DNA of 64,000 bases, taken from contig CABYEA010000003.1 of NCBI GenBank assembly GCA_902517895.1, positions 1 to 64,000 of the forward strand. The letters run 5' to 3'. Under the pieces are notes generated by a model. That model made no database searches. It was given only the letters and a program-made list of their open reading frames with translations, and was not told where the DNA came from. Origin of the DNA: an uncultured Bacteroidota bacterium (lineage in GTDB: Bacteria > Bacteroidota > Bacteroidia > Flavobacteriales > Flavobacteriaceae). Below, one piece after another: positions 37,780-47,078 of the stretch; the stretch's first letter is position 1, and the number at the start of each line of letters is the position of its first letter. The position numbers were made by a program, and so were the translations under genes.

Positions 37780-39051
37780 ATGTTGGCACCACATAAGTTA
37801 ATGTTTTTAGTTTGGTTTTCTTCTCTTTTTTTATTGATAATGCTTCCTTTTCAACTTCTTGACCGTGAGGTTTCAGCATATGGAATTATAATTTTCTTAT
37901 TTTTTTTGTTATCCTTTTTTTTCGGAACCATTTCAAATAAGAAAAAAAGTTTTATATATACGAAATCTATAGTTTTTAAAAAAAAGGCATATAGACTAAT
38001 TTCTTTAGTTTCATTTCTTTCACTGGTTTGCTTATTAATTGATTTTGATTTTTCAAATTTAAATTTGGTTTCTATTGCTCAAGAAAGAGAGGGAATTTCC
38101 ATCTCGCTTTTAACTGGTGGTTTGTCAAATAGTTCAATAGCTTTTAAAATAGCTTTTTTAACTTACCCATCTGCATATGTATTAATCGCTCTATCTATAA
38201 TTTATTCAAAGAAAATTAATTATTTACCTCTATTTTGCTTCGGTTATTTACCGGTCATTTTAAGTACAGTTGTTATGGGAGGAAGAAACCCATTATTTTT
38301 TGCTATGGCAATTACTTTTTTTTCCATCAAAATAAGATCTAATTATTCAGAGGAATTAAATGTTTATAAACCTAAATCTAATAAACTCAGTTTTAAGCAG
38401 ACATTTGTTAAATTTATGGTGTTATCATTTATTGTTATTGCTATTTTTTATTTCATAAACGTCTTTTTCAGTAGAGCTGAGCTTGCTGGAGGTACATCAT
38501 CAATGTTTGCCTTAGCTGAATCTAAATGGGGAGTTGGTTTTAATGGCTATGGTTCAAAGTTCTTTTATGACCTGTTTGGTGAAAAAATATCTTTTTTGAT
38601 ATTTATTACCTCTTGGTATATTGTTCAAGGTACAATTATGTCATTAACTATTTTCGAAAACTTTAATGGTTCAGCTCATTTAGGCTCATATGGAATAGAA
38701 TTAGTTACAGCACTATTTAGAAGAATTGATAGCTATACAATTTTTGAAAATTATGATTTATTAAATGAATTTAATGTAGTTGGGTTTTATCCGAGTGTTT
38801 TTGGAAGTTTGTTTGTAGATTTTAAATTTATAGGAATATTTATAATTTTTTTATGGGGTAAATGGTGCGGTAGTGTCTATAATAACGTAAAAAAAAATAA
38901 ACTTAATTCAATGTTGCTATATCCATTTATGTGTACCGGGATATTATTGTCATTTGTAAATACCCCTTTTGGCGTTGCAAATGGCTTTGTTACGTATATT
39001 TGGCTATTTGTTGCATATTACATGATAAAACATGTAAAAATTAATTTATAA
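37780..39051 (+). CDS. Wzy-type oligosaccharide repeat polymerase
   Basis: A 423-residue membrane protein with about 11-12 helices and a larger hydrophilic loop in the second half (FSRAELAGGTSSMFALAES...), as in O-antigen polymerases. Late GFYPSVFGSLFVDF resembles the conserved C-terminal segment of the OAG-polymerase family in flavobacteria. It follows the flippase gene. Sequence similarity in Wzy proteins is low, so this is inference from topology and place. Confidence 0.72.
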   Translation: MLAPHKLMFLVWFSSLFLLIMLPFQLLDREVSAYGIIIFLFFLLSFFFGTISNKKKSFIYTKSIVFKKKAYRLISLVSFLSLVCLLIDFDFSNLNLVSIAQEREGISISLLTGGLSNSSIAFKIAFLTYPSAYVLIALSIIYSKKINYLPLFCFGYLPVILSTVVMGGRNPLFFAMAITFFSIKIRSNYSEELNVYKPKSNKLSFKQTFVKFMVLSFIVIAIFYFINVFFSRAELAGGTSSMFALAESKWGVGFNGYGSKFFYDLFGEKISFLIFITSWYIVQGTIMSLTIFENFNGSAHLGSYGIELVTALFRRIDSYTIFENYDLLNEFNVVGFYPSVFGSLFVDFKFIGIFIIFLWGKWCGSVYNNVKKNKLNSMLLYPFMCTGILLSFVNTPFGVANGFVTYIWLFVAYYMIKHVKINL

Positions 39052-39117
39052 ATTTAAAAATATCAATTAAGATAATAGACATTGTTATTTCTTATAAAAA
39101 AGAAAATTAAAAGTTAT

Positions 39118-39125
39118 TAAATTTG
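39118..39125 (+). promoter_or_regulatory. Possible -7 promoter element inside the locus
   Basis: TAAATTTG matches TAnnTTTG in the 154-base AT-rich gap between the polymerase and the CBS-nucleotidyltransferase, 80 bases before the latter's ATG. No -33 element is seen. Confidence 0.3.
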
Positions 39126-39205
39126 AATATGTTTCTGATATTTTATGTAATATTTTAGAAATATAAAAATATGTTATTAGATAATCCATAAAATTAAAAC
39201 AGATT

Positions 39206-40264
39206 ATGAGTGATAATTTTACAGAACACCTTATCAATAAAGAAGAAACAGTAACATCTGCTCTTGTTAAATTAAATAAATTAGCATCTAACGCTATATT
39301 ATTTCTTGTTGATGCTGATTTTAAATTATATGGATCTCTTACAGATGGAGACCTTAGAAGGGGATTGATAAATGGTAAAACATTACAAACTGATTTAACT
39401 GCTTTTATCCAAAAAAACCCAAAAAAAATAATTCAAAATAATTATTCGGTTAATGATATTATAAAATATAGAAATGATGGCTTTAATATAATTCCATTGG
39501 TTAATAATGATGATATAATTATTGACATAATTAATTTCAATAATCTAAAATCATATTTACCACTTAGTGTTTTTATTGTAGCTGGTGGTAAAGGTGTCAG
39601 GCTTAAGCCTTTAACTAATAATATTCCTAAACCATTATTGAAGATTGGTAAAAAACCAATCCTAGAGCATAATATAGACAGTTTGATAAAATATGGAATA
39701 AAAAATATTGATATTTCTATCAAATATTTAGGCAATCAAATTGAAAAATATTTTGGGGATGGTTCTGCAAAAGGAATTAATATAAATTATATTAAAGAAG
39801 ATAAGCCATTGGGAACTTTAGGTTCTATCACAAAAGCTGAGTCTTTTTTTGATGATGATATTTTATTAATAAACTCTGATTTATTAACTACAATTAATTA
39901 CGAAAAATTATATCTTTTTTTTAAAGAAAATGAAGCCGATATGGTTGTTGCTGGTGTTCCATATAAGGTTAATGTTCCATACGGGGTTCTTGAATCTAAA
40001 ATCGATAATAATATTATTTCAATAAAAGAAAAACCAACATATACTTATTATTCAAATGCAGGTATATATATTTTTAAGAAAAAATTTATTGATTTAATTC
40101 CTTCAAATACTCATTATAATGCTACGGATTTAATAGATAAATTATTATCCCTCAACTTAAAAGTAATGAAATATCAAATGACTGAGTATTGGCTAGATAT
40201 TGGAAAAAAAGATGATTTTGTTAAGGCGCAAAATGATATAGAAAATTTAGAATATTTTAAATGA
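39206..40264 (+). CDS. CBS-domain sugar nucleotidyltransferase (PtmE-like)
   Basis: A 352-residue two-domain protein. Residues about 1-115 form a CBS pair (LLVDADFKLYGSLTDGDLRRGLI-like segment), and from 118 a nucleotidyltransferase domain starts VFIVAGGKGVRLKPLT with IPKPLLKIGKKPILEH. The same fusion in Campylobacter PtmE makes GDP-glucosamine from glucosamine-1-phosphate for legionaminic acid. That match supports a GDP-linked pathway here. It overlaps the CMP-transferase gene by 4 bases. Confidence 0.85.
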   Translation: MSDNFTEHLINKEETVTSALVKLNKLASNAILFLVDADFKLYGSLTDGDLRRGLINGKTLQTDLTAFIQKNPKKIIQNNYSVNDIIKYRNDGFNIIPLVNNDDIIIDIINFNNLKSYLPLSVFIVAGGKGVRLKPLTNNIPKPLLKIGKKPILEHNIDSLIKYGIKNIDISIKYLGNQIEKYFGDGSAKGININYIKEDKPLGTLGSITKAESFFDDDILLINSDLLTTINYEKLYLFFKENEADMVVAGVPYKVNVPYGVLESKIDNNIISIKEKPTYTYYSNAGIYIFKKKFIDLIPSNTHYNATDLIDKLLSLNLKVMKYQMTEYWLDIGKKDDFVKAQNDIENLEYFK

Positions 40265-40968
40265 AAGTACTAAAATTAATATTAGCTAGAGGTGGAAGTA
40301 AAGGATTACCAAGGAAAAATATAAAAAAATTATTGGATAAACCCCTAATTCAATATTCTATTGAAGCTGGGAAAAAAAGTAAATATGGGTCAGATGTATA
40401 TGTTTCAACTGATTGTTCAAGTATTGCCAAGGTAGCTAAATCTTGTGGAGCCATAGTGCCATTTTTAAGACCTAGTGAATTTGCAAGAGATCAATCTACT
40501 AGTGCGGATGCAATCTTGCATATGATAAACTATTTAGAAAGTGAAAATAAAATATTTGAATATATCTTACTGCTAGAACCAACATCTCCACTAAGAGATT
40601 ACATTGATATAAATAAAAGTCTAGATTTTTTTAAATCGAATAATAATGCAAAATGTTGTGTTTCAGTAGTAAAATCAGAAATCTCTCATCCTTCATTTTT
40701 ATTTTCAAAAAAAAATAATTTTTTAATGTCATATTCGTCCAGTAATAAAGTGGTTAGAAGACAAGACTTAAATGATTTGTATTACCCTGAAGGAAGTATT
40801 TACATCAGTCAAATTGAAACTTATAAAAAAACTAAGACTTTCTATAACGATGATTTGACTGTTGGTTATGAAATTCCCTATTGGAAATCTTTTGAAATAG
40901 ATACAATTGAAGATTTTTTAATTATAGAAAGTATAATGAAAAATAATAATATCAAAAAACTAAAATAA
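40261..40968 (+). CDS. neuA: CMP-nonulosonic acid cytidylyltransferase (NeuA/LegF family)
   Basis: A 235-residue cytidylyltransferase that activates the nine-carbon acid as CMP-sugar. LILARGGSKGLPRKNIKKL is the CTP-binding signature, VYVSTDCSSIAKVAK follows, and LLEPTSPLRDYIDI is the usual middle motif. The C-terminal FEIDTIEDFLIIE completes it. It lacks a C-terminal SGNH/acetylesterase domain. Overlaps the preceding gene by 4 bases. Confidence 0.93.
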   Translation: MKVLKLILARGGSKGLPRKNIKKLLDKPLIQYSIEAGKKSKYGSDVYVSTDCSSIAKVAKSCGAIVPFLRPSEFARDQSTSADAILHMINYLESENKIFEYILLLEPTSPLRDYIDINKSLDFFKSNNNAKCCVSVVKSEISHPSFLFSKKNNFLMSYSSSNKVVRRQDLNDLYYPEGSIYISQIETYKKTKTFYNDDLTVGYEIPYWKSFEIDTIEDFLIIESIMKNNNIKKLK

Positions 40969-40972
40969 TAAT

Positions 40973-42151
40973 ATGGAAGAATTGAGAAAGTGTAAAAAAT
41001 GTTTATTACCAGAAACTTACGAAACATTATCTCTTAATGATGATAATAATGGGTGTAATATGTGCAGCACCAGTTCATTTAAAAAAGAAAGTATTGATTG
41101 GAATAAAAGAAAGTTGATGCTTGATGAAGTCATAGAAAAACATAGGGGAAAATATGAATATGATTGTATTGTTCCTTTTAGTGGAGGAAAAGATAGTTCA
41201 TATACACTGTATTATTTAATGAAGGAGTATAAAATTAAACCGCTAGTTGTTAGATTTAATCATGGTTTTATGAGGTCTAATCATGAAAAAAATTCTAAAA
41301 GAGTTTTAAAAAAGTTAGGTGCTGATTTTATAGATTTCACTTCAAATTGGAAAATTGTTAAAAAACTAATGTTTGAGTCATTTGAAAGAAAAACTGATTT
41401 TTGTTGGCATTGTCACACAGGAATTTATTCTTTTCCTTTGCAAATTGCTATAAAATTTAATGTCCCCTTAATATTATGGGGAGAACCGTTAGCTGAAATG
41501 TCTGCTTATTATACATATGAAGATAATGAAATTGAATGGGAAGATGAAGAGAAATTTAACATGGTAAGAAATCTTGGTATTACTGCTGATGATATGTGGG
41601 GTATGATTAATAGTGAAGAAGATCCGATAGATAAAAGAGATCTTATTCCTTATACATATCCTAAATTAGAGGACCTTCAAAAAATGAATTATCATTCTGT
41701 TTGTTTAGGTAGTTATATCCCATGGGATTACAAAAAAAATACAGAAATAATTATGAATGAACTAGGATGGGAATCAGATGAATTAGAAGGAGTTCCGTCT
41801 GAGATTAATCAAGAAGGAGCAAAAATTGAATGTTGGATGCAAGCTACAAGAGATTATATCAAATACCTTAAACGCGGTTATAGTAGAGTTACACAATTGA
41901 CAAATTTTGAATTAAGAAATGGTAAGATGTCTGTTGAAGAAGCCCAACGGTGGATTGACAATTTTGAAGGTAAAAAGCCTGCATCACTCGAAATTTTTTT
42001 GGAATATATGGGCATGACTGAGGATGAGTTTAACTCTAAGATATCTGATTTTGTTGTACCTCCGTTTAAACCTAATTTTGATAATCTAAAAACTGGTAAA
42101 CCCGCTCACGATATGGATGAATGGTACAGAGAAAATAATATTAAAAAATGA
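40973..42151 (+). CDS. N-acetyl sugar amidotransferase (WbpG/PseA family)
   Basis: A 392-residue protein with an N-terminal CxxC...CxxC cluster (Cys7, 10, 28, 31) and a PP-loop SGGKDS at residues 70-75, as in ATP-pyrophosphatase amidotransferases. In Pseudomonas WbpG and Campylobacter PseA, it turns an N-acetyl group into an acetimidoyl (amidino) group using ammonia. HisH- and HisF-like partners follow immediately (4-base overlap, then 2-base gap), which is the known arrangement. The likely substrate here is the legionaminic-type acid, by inference. Confidence 0.9.
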   Translation: MEELRKCKKCLLPETYETLSLNDDNNGCNMCSTSSFKKESIDWNKRKLMLDEVIEKHRGKYEYDCIVPFSGGKDSSYTLYYLMKEYKIKPLVVRFNHGFMRSNHEKNSKRVLKKLGADFIDFTSNWKIVKKLMFESFERKTDFCWHCHTGIYSFPLQIAIKFNVPLILWGEPLAEMSAYYTYEDNEIEWEDEEKFNMVRNLGITADDMWGMINSEEDPIDKRDLIPYTYPKLEDLQKMNYHSVCLGSYIPWDYKKNTEIIMNELGWESDELEGVPSEINQEGAKIECWMQATRDYIKYLKRGYSRVTQLTNFELRNGKMSVEEAQRWIDNFEGKKPASLEIFLEYMGMTEDEFNSKISDFVVPPFKPNFDNLKTGKPAHDMDEWYRENNIKK

Positions 42152-42756
42152 TAGGTGTTATTGATTGTGGGGTCGGGAATTTATCATCAGTAAAAAACGC
42201 ATTAGATTTCATAGGTGCTGAGTCGATAATAATTAAAGATCCTAATCTTGTTAAATCTGTGGACAAGCTCTTGCTCCCTGGCGTAGGTTCATTTAAGGTT
42301 GCTATGGATAGTTTAACAGCAGAAGGTTTTGTCTCAGAAATAAAGAATTTTGCAGATACAGGAAAATATATTTTAGGTATTTGTCTTGGAATGCAGTTGC
42401 TAGCAGAAACAGGATATGAGTCTGGGATTACAAAAGGCTTAGGCTTAATTAAAGGTAAAGTAGAGTTATTCAAATCTATTAGTTTAAGAATACCTCACAT
42501 GGGTTGGAATGGAATAAAATTAAATAACGAACATCCAATTTTAAACAATGTTAAATTAAAAGCAGATTTTTATTTTGTACATTCTTATTTTTTCAACACT
42601 AGTTCTGTAAATAATATATTAACATATACTGATTATGGGTCTGAGTTTCCGTCTATTGTATGCAACGATAGGAAAAATGTTATTGGAATACAGTTTCACC
42701 CTGAAAAGAGTCAAAAACAAGGAATAAAAATCCTTCAAAACTTTTTAAGTTTATAG
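42148..42756 (+). CDS. hisH: HisH-like glutamine amidotransferase partner
   Basis: A 202-residue class I glutamine amidotransferase that releases ammonia from glutamine. IDCGVGNLSSVKNAL, LPGVGSF, the nucleophile Cys79 in GICLGMQLL and the IQFHPEKS His/Glu pair are all present, so it should be active. It is not in a histidine operon. Its neighbours WbpG and HisF point to sugar amidation. Confidence 0.92.
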   Translation: MIGVIDCGVGNLSSVKNALDFIGAESIIIKDPNLVKSVDKLLLPGVGSFKVAMDSLTAEGFVSEIKNFADTGKYILGICLGMQLLAETGYESGITKGLGLIKGKVELFKSISLRIPHMGWNGIKLNNEHPILNNVKLKADFYFVHSYFFNTSSVNNILTYTDYGSEFPSIVCNDRKNVIGIQFHPEKSQKQGIKILQNFLSL

Positions 42757-42758
42757 GC

Positions 42759-43517
42759 ATGTTAAAAAAAAGATTAATACCAACACTTCTTTTAAGAAAT
42801 AGTAGAATGGTAAAAGGAGTTAATTTTGATAATTACCGGGATACAGGAGATCCTATTTTCGCGTCAAAAGTATATAATTCTCAATATGTAGATGAGTTAG
42901 TGTTTATTGATATAGATGCTACAAATGAATCTAGATTAACGAATAAAGAAATAATAAAAAGTGTTTCCAAAGAATGTTTTATGCCATTAACTATCGGAGG
43001 CGGTGTTAATTCGGTTGGAGTCATTAGAGATTTACTTTTAGTTGGAGCAGATAAAGTTATGATAAACTCTGCTGCATATAATGATGAAAATTTAATTAAA
43101 AAAAGTTCAGAAATTTTTGGTTCTCAATGTATTGTTATCGGAGTTGATGTTAGATTTGAAAAAGATGAATATGTTCTTTACAAAAATTCCGGAAAAATAA
43201 AATTAAAGACAAAATTAACTGATCATTTAAAAAGAATGGAGGAGTTAGGAGCTGGTGAGTTTTTTATAAATAATATTACTAACGATGGAGTAATGAAAGG
43301 TTATGATCTAAATTTAATTAATATTGTAACATCAAATACAAATGTCCCTGTTATTGCGAGTGGAGGAGCTGGTAATTTTAAACATTTAGTAGATGCCTAT
43401 AAATCTACCAATGTCAGTGGATTAGCAATGGCTAGTATTTTTCATTTTGGGGATAATAATCCTATTAGAGCAAGATTTCATTTAAAAAATAACAAGGTAA
43501 ATATTAAAGAAGTTTAA
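42759..43517 (+). CDS. hisF: HisF-like barrel lacking the catalytic Asp11
   Basis: A 252-residue TIM barrel of the HisF family. The N-terminal KRLIPTLLLRNSRMVKG aligns with the canonical (C/A)LDVKDGR segment, but the catalytic Asp11 is Leu and Cys9 is Thr. The ammonia-gate Arg5, the interface GADKVMINSAA (Lys of the tunnel), Asp in IGVDVRF and phosphate loop ASGGAG are kept. This suggests a subunit that passes ammonia from HisH to WbpG but no longer makes imidazoleglycerol phosphate. Confidence 0.9.
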   Translation: MLKKRLIPTLLLRNSRMVKGVNFDNYRDTGDPIFASKVYNSQYVDELVFIDIDATNESRLTNKEIIKSVSKECFMPLTIGGGVNSVGVIRDLLLVGADKVMINSAAYNDENLIKKSSEIFGSQCIVIGVDVRFEKDEYVLYKNSGKIKLKTKLTDHLKRMEELGAGEFFINNITNDGVMKGYDLNLINIVTSNTNVPVIASGGAGNFKHLVDAYKSTNVSGLAMASIFHFGDNNPIRARFHLKNNKVNIKEV

Positions 43518-43533
43518 AATAATAATTTGATAA

Positions 43534-44214
43534 ATGAGAAAATTAATTACTAGTATAACTAATTCGTCAATTTGTGATTATTTGTCTAAACAATTGGATA
43601 CTTTTTATCCTGATGAAAATAATATTAATAAGATATCTTTATTAGAAATAGTTAATTTGGCAATGGAAAATATTGAAATATGTTTTTCAAAGATAGTTAG
43701 CCCTTACTATATTAAAAATAATAATTCTTATTTTAACCACTTAAATGGTGATCACTATTGTTCTTTCTTATATCAAGTTTCTAGAAGAGCTTATTTAAAA
43801 AATGAAATAGATATAGCCACTAAGACATTTCTCTTGAACAAATTATTGTTTGGAATTGATGTGTTTTACACAGTAGACTTGCCTAAGCATTATATTTTTG
43901 TTCACCCAATTGGAACTGTATTAGGATCTGGAGCGATTTATTCAAATTATTTTGTTGTTTATCAAGGGGTCACCGTTGGATCAAATTATAACGGAATCTA
44001 TCCGAAGTTTTCTAATAAAACAATATTATTTTCTAATTCATCAGTTATTGGAAACTCAGAAATAGGTGAGAATTTTGTTCTAGGTGGAAAGTCCTCGATT
44101 ATAAATATGGCTATTGATAAAAACAAAGTTGTTATGGGCAACTTTCCAAATAATAAAATATTGAATAATGAAAAAAATGGAATACACAAATACTTTTGTT
44201 TAAAAGATAATTAA
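43534..44214 (+). CDS. Serine-acetyltransferase-like hexapeptide protein
   Basis: A 226-residue protein. The first 120 residues are helical; the C-terminal part has hexapeptide-like turns starting HPIGTVLGSGAIYSNYFVVYQGVTVG, in the style of CysE. The sequence ends VIGNSEIGENFVLGGKSSI. It might O- or N-acetylate a sugar in this pathway. It does not carry a complete CysE N-terminal domain of familiar sequence. Placed between HisF and a PtmA-like gene. Confidence 0.75.
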   Translation: MRKLITSITNSSICDYLSKQLDTFYPDENNINKISLLEIVNLAMENIEICFSKIVSPYYIKNNNSYFNHLNGDHYCSFLYQVSRRAYLKNEIDIATKTFLLNKLLFGIDVFYTVDLPKHYIFVHPIGTVLGSGAIYSNYFVVYQGVTVGSNYNGIYPKFSNKTILFSNSSVIGNSEIGENFVLGGKSSIINMAIDKNKVVMGNFPNNKILNNEKNGIHKYFCLKDN

Positions 44215-44228
44215 TTTAATAATACATC

Positions 44229-44969
44229 ATGTGCAGATTAGAAAATAAGATCATTATTGTAACAGGAGGTAATGGACTCATCGGAAAGCAGTTAGTTGAA
44301 AAAATAACAAAGGAAGGTGCTGTTTGTTATAATGCTGACATTAAGGTAAATAATTCACTCGACAGCGAAATATATTGTGATATAAATGATGTTAAATCTG
44401 TTGATTCATTAATCAAGGAAGTATTCAATAAACACGGTAGAATAGATGGTTTAGTAAATAACGCTTATCCAAGAACTAAGGATTGGGGCAATAAATTTGA
44501 AGATGTAAAATTAGAATCGTGGAAAAAAAATATTGACATGCAATTAAACAGCGTATTTTATATTTGCCAACAAGTTTTAAAGATTATGAAAAAACAACAA
44601 TATGGTTCCATAGTTAATATTTCATCAATTTATGGAGTTGTAGCTAGTGATTTTTCTGTATATGAAAATACTGATGGTATGACATCTCCAGCGGCATATT
44701 CAGCTATCAAATCCGGTTTAATTAATTTTAGTCGTTATATGGCATCCTATTATGGAAAAAATGGTATTAGAGTTAATTGTGTTTCACCAGGTGGAATTCT
44801 GGATAATCAAAACACTACTTTTGTTGAAAACTATTCAAAAAAAGTTCCATTAAAAAGATTAGGAAAAGCAAGTGAAATTTCTCCAGCTGTTTCTTTTTTA
44901 CTTTCGGAGGAGGCTTCATATATAACCGGTCAAAATTTAATAGTTGATGGGGGTTGGACTAGCATATAA
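44229..44969 (+). CDS. Short-chain dehydrogenase, PtmA-like
   Basis: A 246-residue classical SDR. VTGGNGLIGKQLVEKI is the cofactor loop, NNAYPRTKDWGNKFEDV and SSIYGVVASDFSVYE are like the flagellin modification protein PtmA, YSAIKSGL holds Tyr and Lys, and the end is GQNLIVDGGWTSI. PtmA belongs to the legionaminic acid (GDP-glucosamine branch) gene set of Campylobacter. The reaction is not settled here. Confidence 0.85.
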   Translation: MCRLENKIIIVTGGNGLIGKQLVEKITKEGAVCYNADIKVNNSLDSEIYCDINDVKSVDSLIKEVFNKHGRIDGLVNNAYPRTKDWGNKFEDVKLESWKKNIDMQLNSVFYICQQVLKIMKKQQYGSIVNISSIYGVVASDFSVYENTDGMTSPAAYSAIKSGLINFSRYMASYYGKNGIRVNCVSPGGILDNQNTTFVENYSKKVPLKRLGKASEISPAVSFLLSEEASYITGQNLIVDGGWTSI

Positions 44970-44977
44970 TTTCTTGT

Positions 44978-46330
44978 ATGAAGAAGAAAATATTTTTTTA
45001 CGCTATAAATAATACCTTTTTATGGTGGAAATATTTCTCAGATTCGCTATCAAATGAATATGAAACTTTAGTAATAACCGAACATAAATCTTCCGAATTA
45101 TATTCGTTAAAAAACAGGTTTTATTCTTATTATAAGAAAAAACTAACAACTTGCTTTAGAAAAGATGAAATTGAAAACATTGTAGATAGATGTAGAGTTC
45201 TAAGGAATATTGATAGGAGTAAATCAAGAAAAATGGTAATTGTGTATGAAAATGTTTTCGAAGATTTGTTCAAAGACAATAGTTATTCAACTATTATTAG
45301 TTTTCCAATAGATAGATATCCAATGGATGTAATGAATAGAGTTGCTAGAAGATATAATATTGACCATATAGAAGTTACTGTTTCTGTTTTCAATAATTGT
45401 AGTATGCTTTTATCGTTAGGAGAAATATTAAGTTTGCCTGATGATTTATCCAACACAATAGATGAAAAAGATGCTTATAATCAATTAATCGATGACAATT
45501 ATCAACCTAATTATATTAGTAAGTCAAAGTTTAGCATGTTAAGGTGGTTATACATTTATATATATCAAAATATTAGAGCTTTAGCGTTCAAGTTTATTAT
45601 GTTAATAGAAAATGACCATCTCAGTTTACATTACTTAGATTCTCAGATGTATCTAGGCCATAAAATATCACTAAATGATATAAAAGTATTTAAATTTATT
45701 AATTATAATTATTTAGATATAATTAAACAAAAAGATAAAACTAACGTGATTATCGCCCTACAATTATATCCTGAGGCTTCTATTGATTACTGGGTTAGAA
45801 ATATGGGTATTGTGGATTATGAAAATTTCTTAATCCATGTAATAAAGAGTTTTTCAAATTTAGGCTACAACATTTTCTTAAAAGATCATCCACTTCAATT
45901 TGGATACAGAACAACTGAATTTCTAGAAAAAACTTCTTTAATCGATAATGTCTTTTTTCTACCTTATGAATCTGATATTAATTATCTAATGAAATTTTGT
46001 AAAATTTCATTTACAACCACAGGGACAATCGGTTTACAGGCATCAATAAATGGACTTATATCTTTTGTAACTCCTTCTTATTATTCAAATGAAAGGGATT
46101 TTAAGGTATATAGTAATAAAGAGGAATTTGATAATCATCTTAAAAATATAAATTTAGACAGCATATCTAAAAATAATCTTAAAAATAGAAGAAAAAGAAT
46201 AGTTACTCATTTGCATAAAACATCTTTTTATGGATCTATTTTGACATGGTTTAAAAAATCAAACTTTAAAGAAGATAATTATTTTGTTAGCCTGATTAAT
46301 AATATAAGATTTTACCTTAAAAATAAATAA
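44978..46330 (+). CDS. Capsule-synthesis-type glycosyltransferase candidate
   Basis: A 450-residue protein, not recognised with certainty. The C-terminal half has LQLYPEASIDYWV, a KDHP motif and TTGTIGLQASINGLIS, features of the capsule-synthesis/surface-carbohydrate GT-B family (Kdo or sialic acid transferases). The N-terminal part has no clear match. The place between the CMP-nonulosonate genes and a GT2 fits a transferase adding the nonulosonic acid, which is inference. Confidence 0.65.
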   Translation: MKKKIFFYAINNTFLWWKYFSDSLSNEYETLVITEHKSSELYSLKNRFYSYYKKKLTTCFRKDEIENIVDRCRVLRNIDRSKSRKMVIVYENVFEDLFKDNSYSTIISFPIDRYPMDVMNRVARRYNIDHIEVTVSVFNNCSMLLSLGEILSLPDDLSNTIDEKDAYNQLIDDNYQPNYISKSKFSMLRWLYIYIYQNIRALAFKFIMLIENDHLSLHYLDSQMYLGHKISLNDIKVFKFINYNYLDIIKQKDKTNVIIALQLYPEASIDYWVRNMGIVDYENFLIHVIKSFSNLGYNIFLKDHPLQFGYRTTEFLEKTSLIDNVFFLPYESDINYLMKFCKISFTTTGTIGLQASINGLISFVTPSYYSNERDFKVYSNKEEFDNHLKNINLDSISKNNLKNRRKRIVTHLHKTSFYGSILTWFKKSNFKEDNYFVSLINNIRFYLKNK

Positions 46331-46331
46331 A

Positions 46332-47078
46332 ATGAAATTTAGTATAATAACTGTTGTTTACAATAATGAGGATAGTGTTGAGGAAGCTATAAAATCAGTT
46401 TTATCACAAACTTATGATAATATTGAGTTTATTGTTGTTGATGGTTTATCTAAAGATGGAACTCTGCAAATTATAAATAAATATAGAATTAAGATTAATA
46501 AATTTATTTCAGAAAAAGATAGAAGTAATTATGATGCTTATAATAAGGGTCTTAAATTAGCAACTGGAGATATAATCGGTTTTCTAAACTCTGATGATTT
46601 ATTTGAAAACGATAATATTATAAGTTCGATAGCTGAAAAATTTAAGAATAATCCAAATATTGACATGGTTTATGGAAACATTAAATATGTTAATAAGGAC
46701 TATCCTAATATAGTTGTCAGAAAGTGGAAATCTTTAAAATATTATGATAAATTTTTTGAAAATGGTAATGTTCCTCCTCACCCAGGTCTTTTTATTAAAT
46801 CTTATGTTTACAAAGAATCAGGCAACTTTGACCTTAACTTTAACCTTGTAGCTGATCATGACTTTATGTTTAGAGTTTTTAAGATTAAGCAATACCGTTC
46901 TTTATTTGTTGATAAGTATTATGTTAAAATGAGATTAGGCGGTAGAACAAATCAATCCTGGAAAAATATTTATTTACAAAATATTGAAATTTTAAATGTG
47001 TGGAAAAAATATAATTTGAAGGCTCCTATATATTTAATGCCAATTAGAATAATTAAAAGACTAATACAATATATATAA
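46332..47078 (+). CDS. GT2 family glycosyltransferase
   Basis: A 248-residue GT-A enzyme. FSIITVVYNNEDSVEEAIKS and QTYDNIEFIVVDGLSKDGT are the N-terminal nucleotide-binding blocks and LNSDDLF is the metal-binding DxD-like motif. It resembles WcaA/WcaE-type transferases. It is the only clear GT2 in the locus. The next gene's ATG overlaps its stop. Confidence 0.92.
   Translation: MKFSIITVVYNNEDSVEEAIKSVLSQTYDNIEFIVVDGLSKDGTLQIINKYRIKINKFISEKDRSNYDAYNKGLKLATGDIIGFLNSDDLFENDNIISSIAEKFKNNPNIDMVYGNIKYVNKDYPNIVVRKWKSLKYYDKFFENGNVPPHPGLFIKSYVYKESGNFDLNFNLVADHDFMFRVFKIKQYRSLFVDKYYVKMRLGGRTNQSWKNIYLQNIEILNVWKKYNLKAPIYLMPIRIIKRLIQYI

Noticed and set aside
42148-43517. Histidine biosynthesis (hisH/hisF) operon
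   Set aside because: Other his genes are absent, the neighbours are sugar genes, and HisF has lost Asp11.
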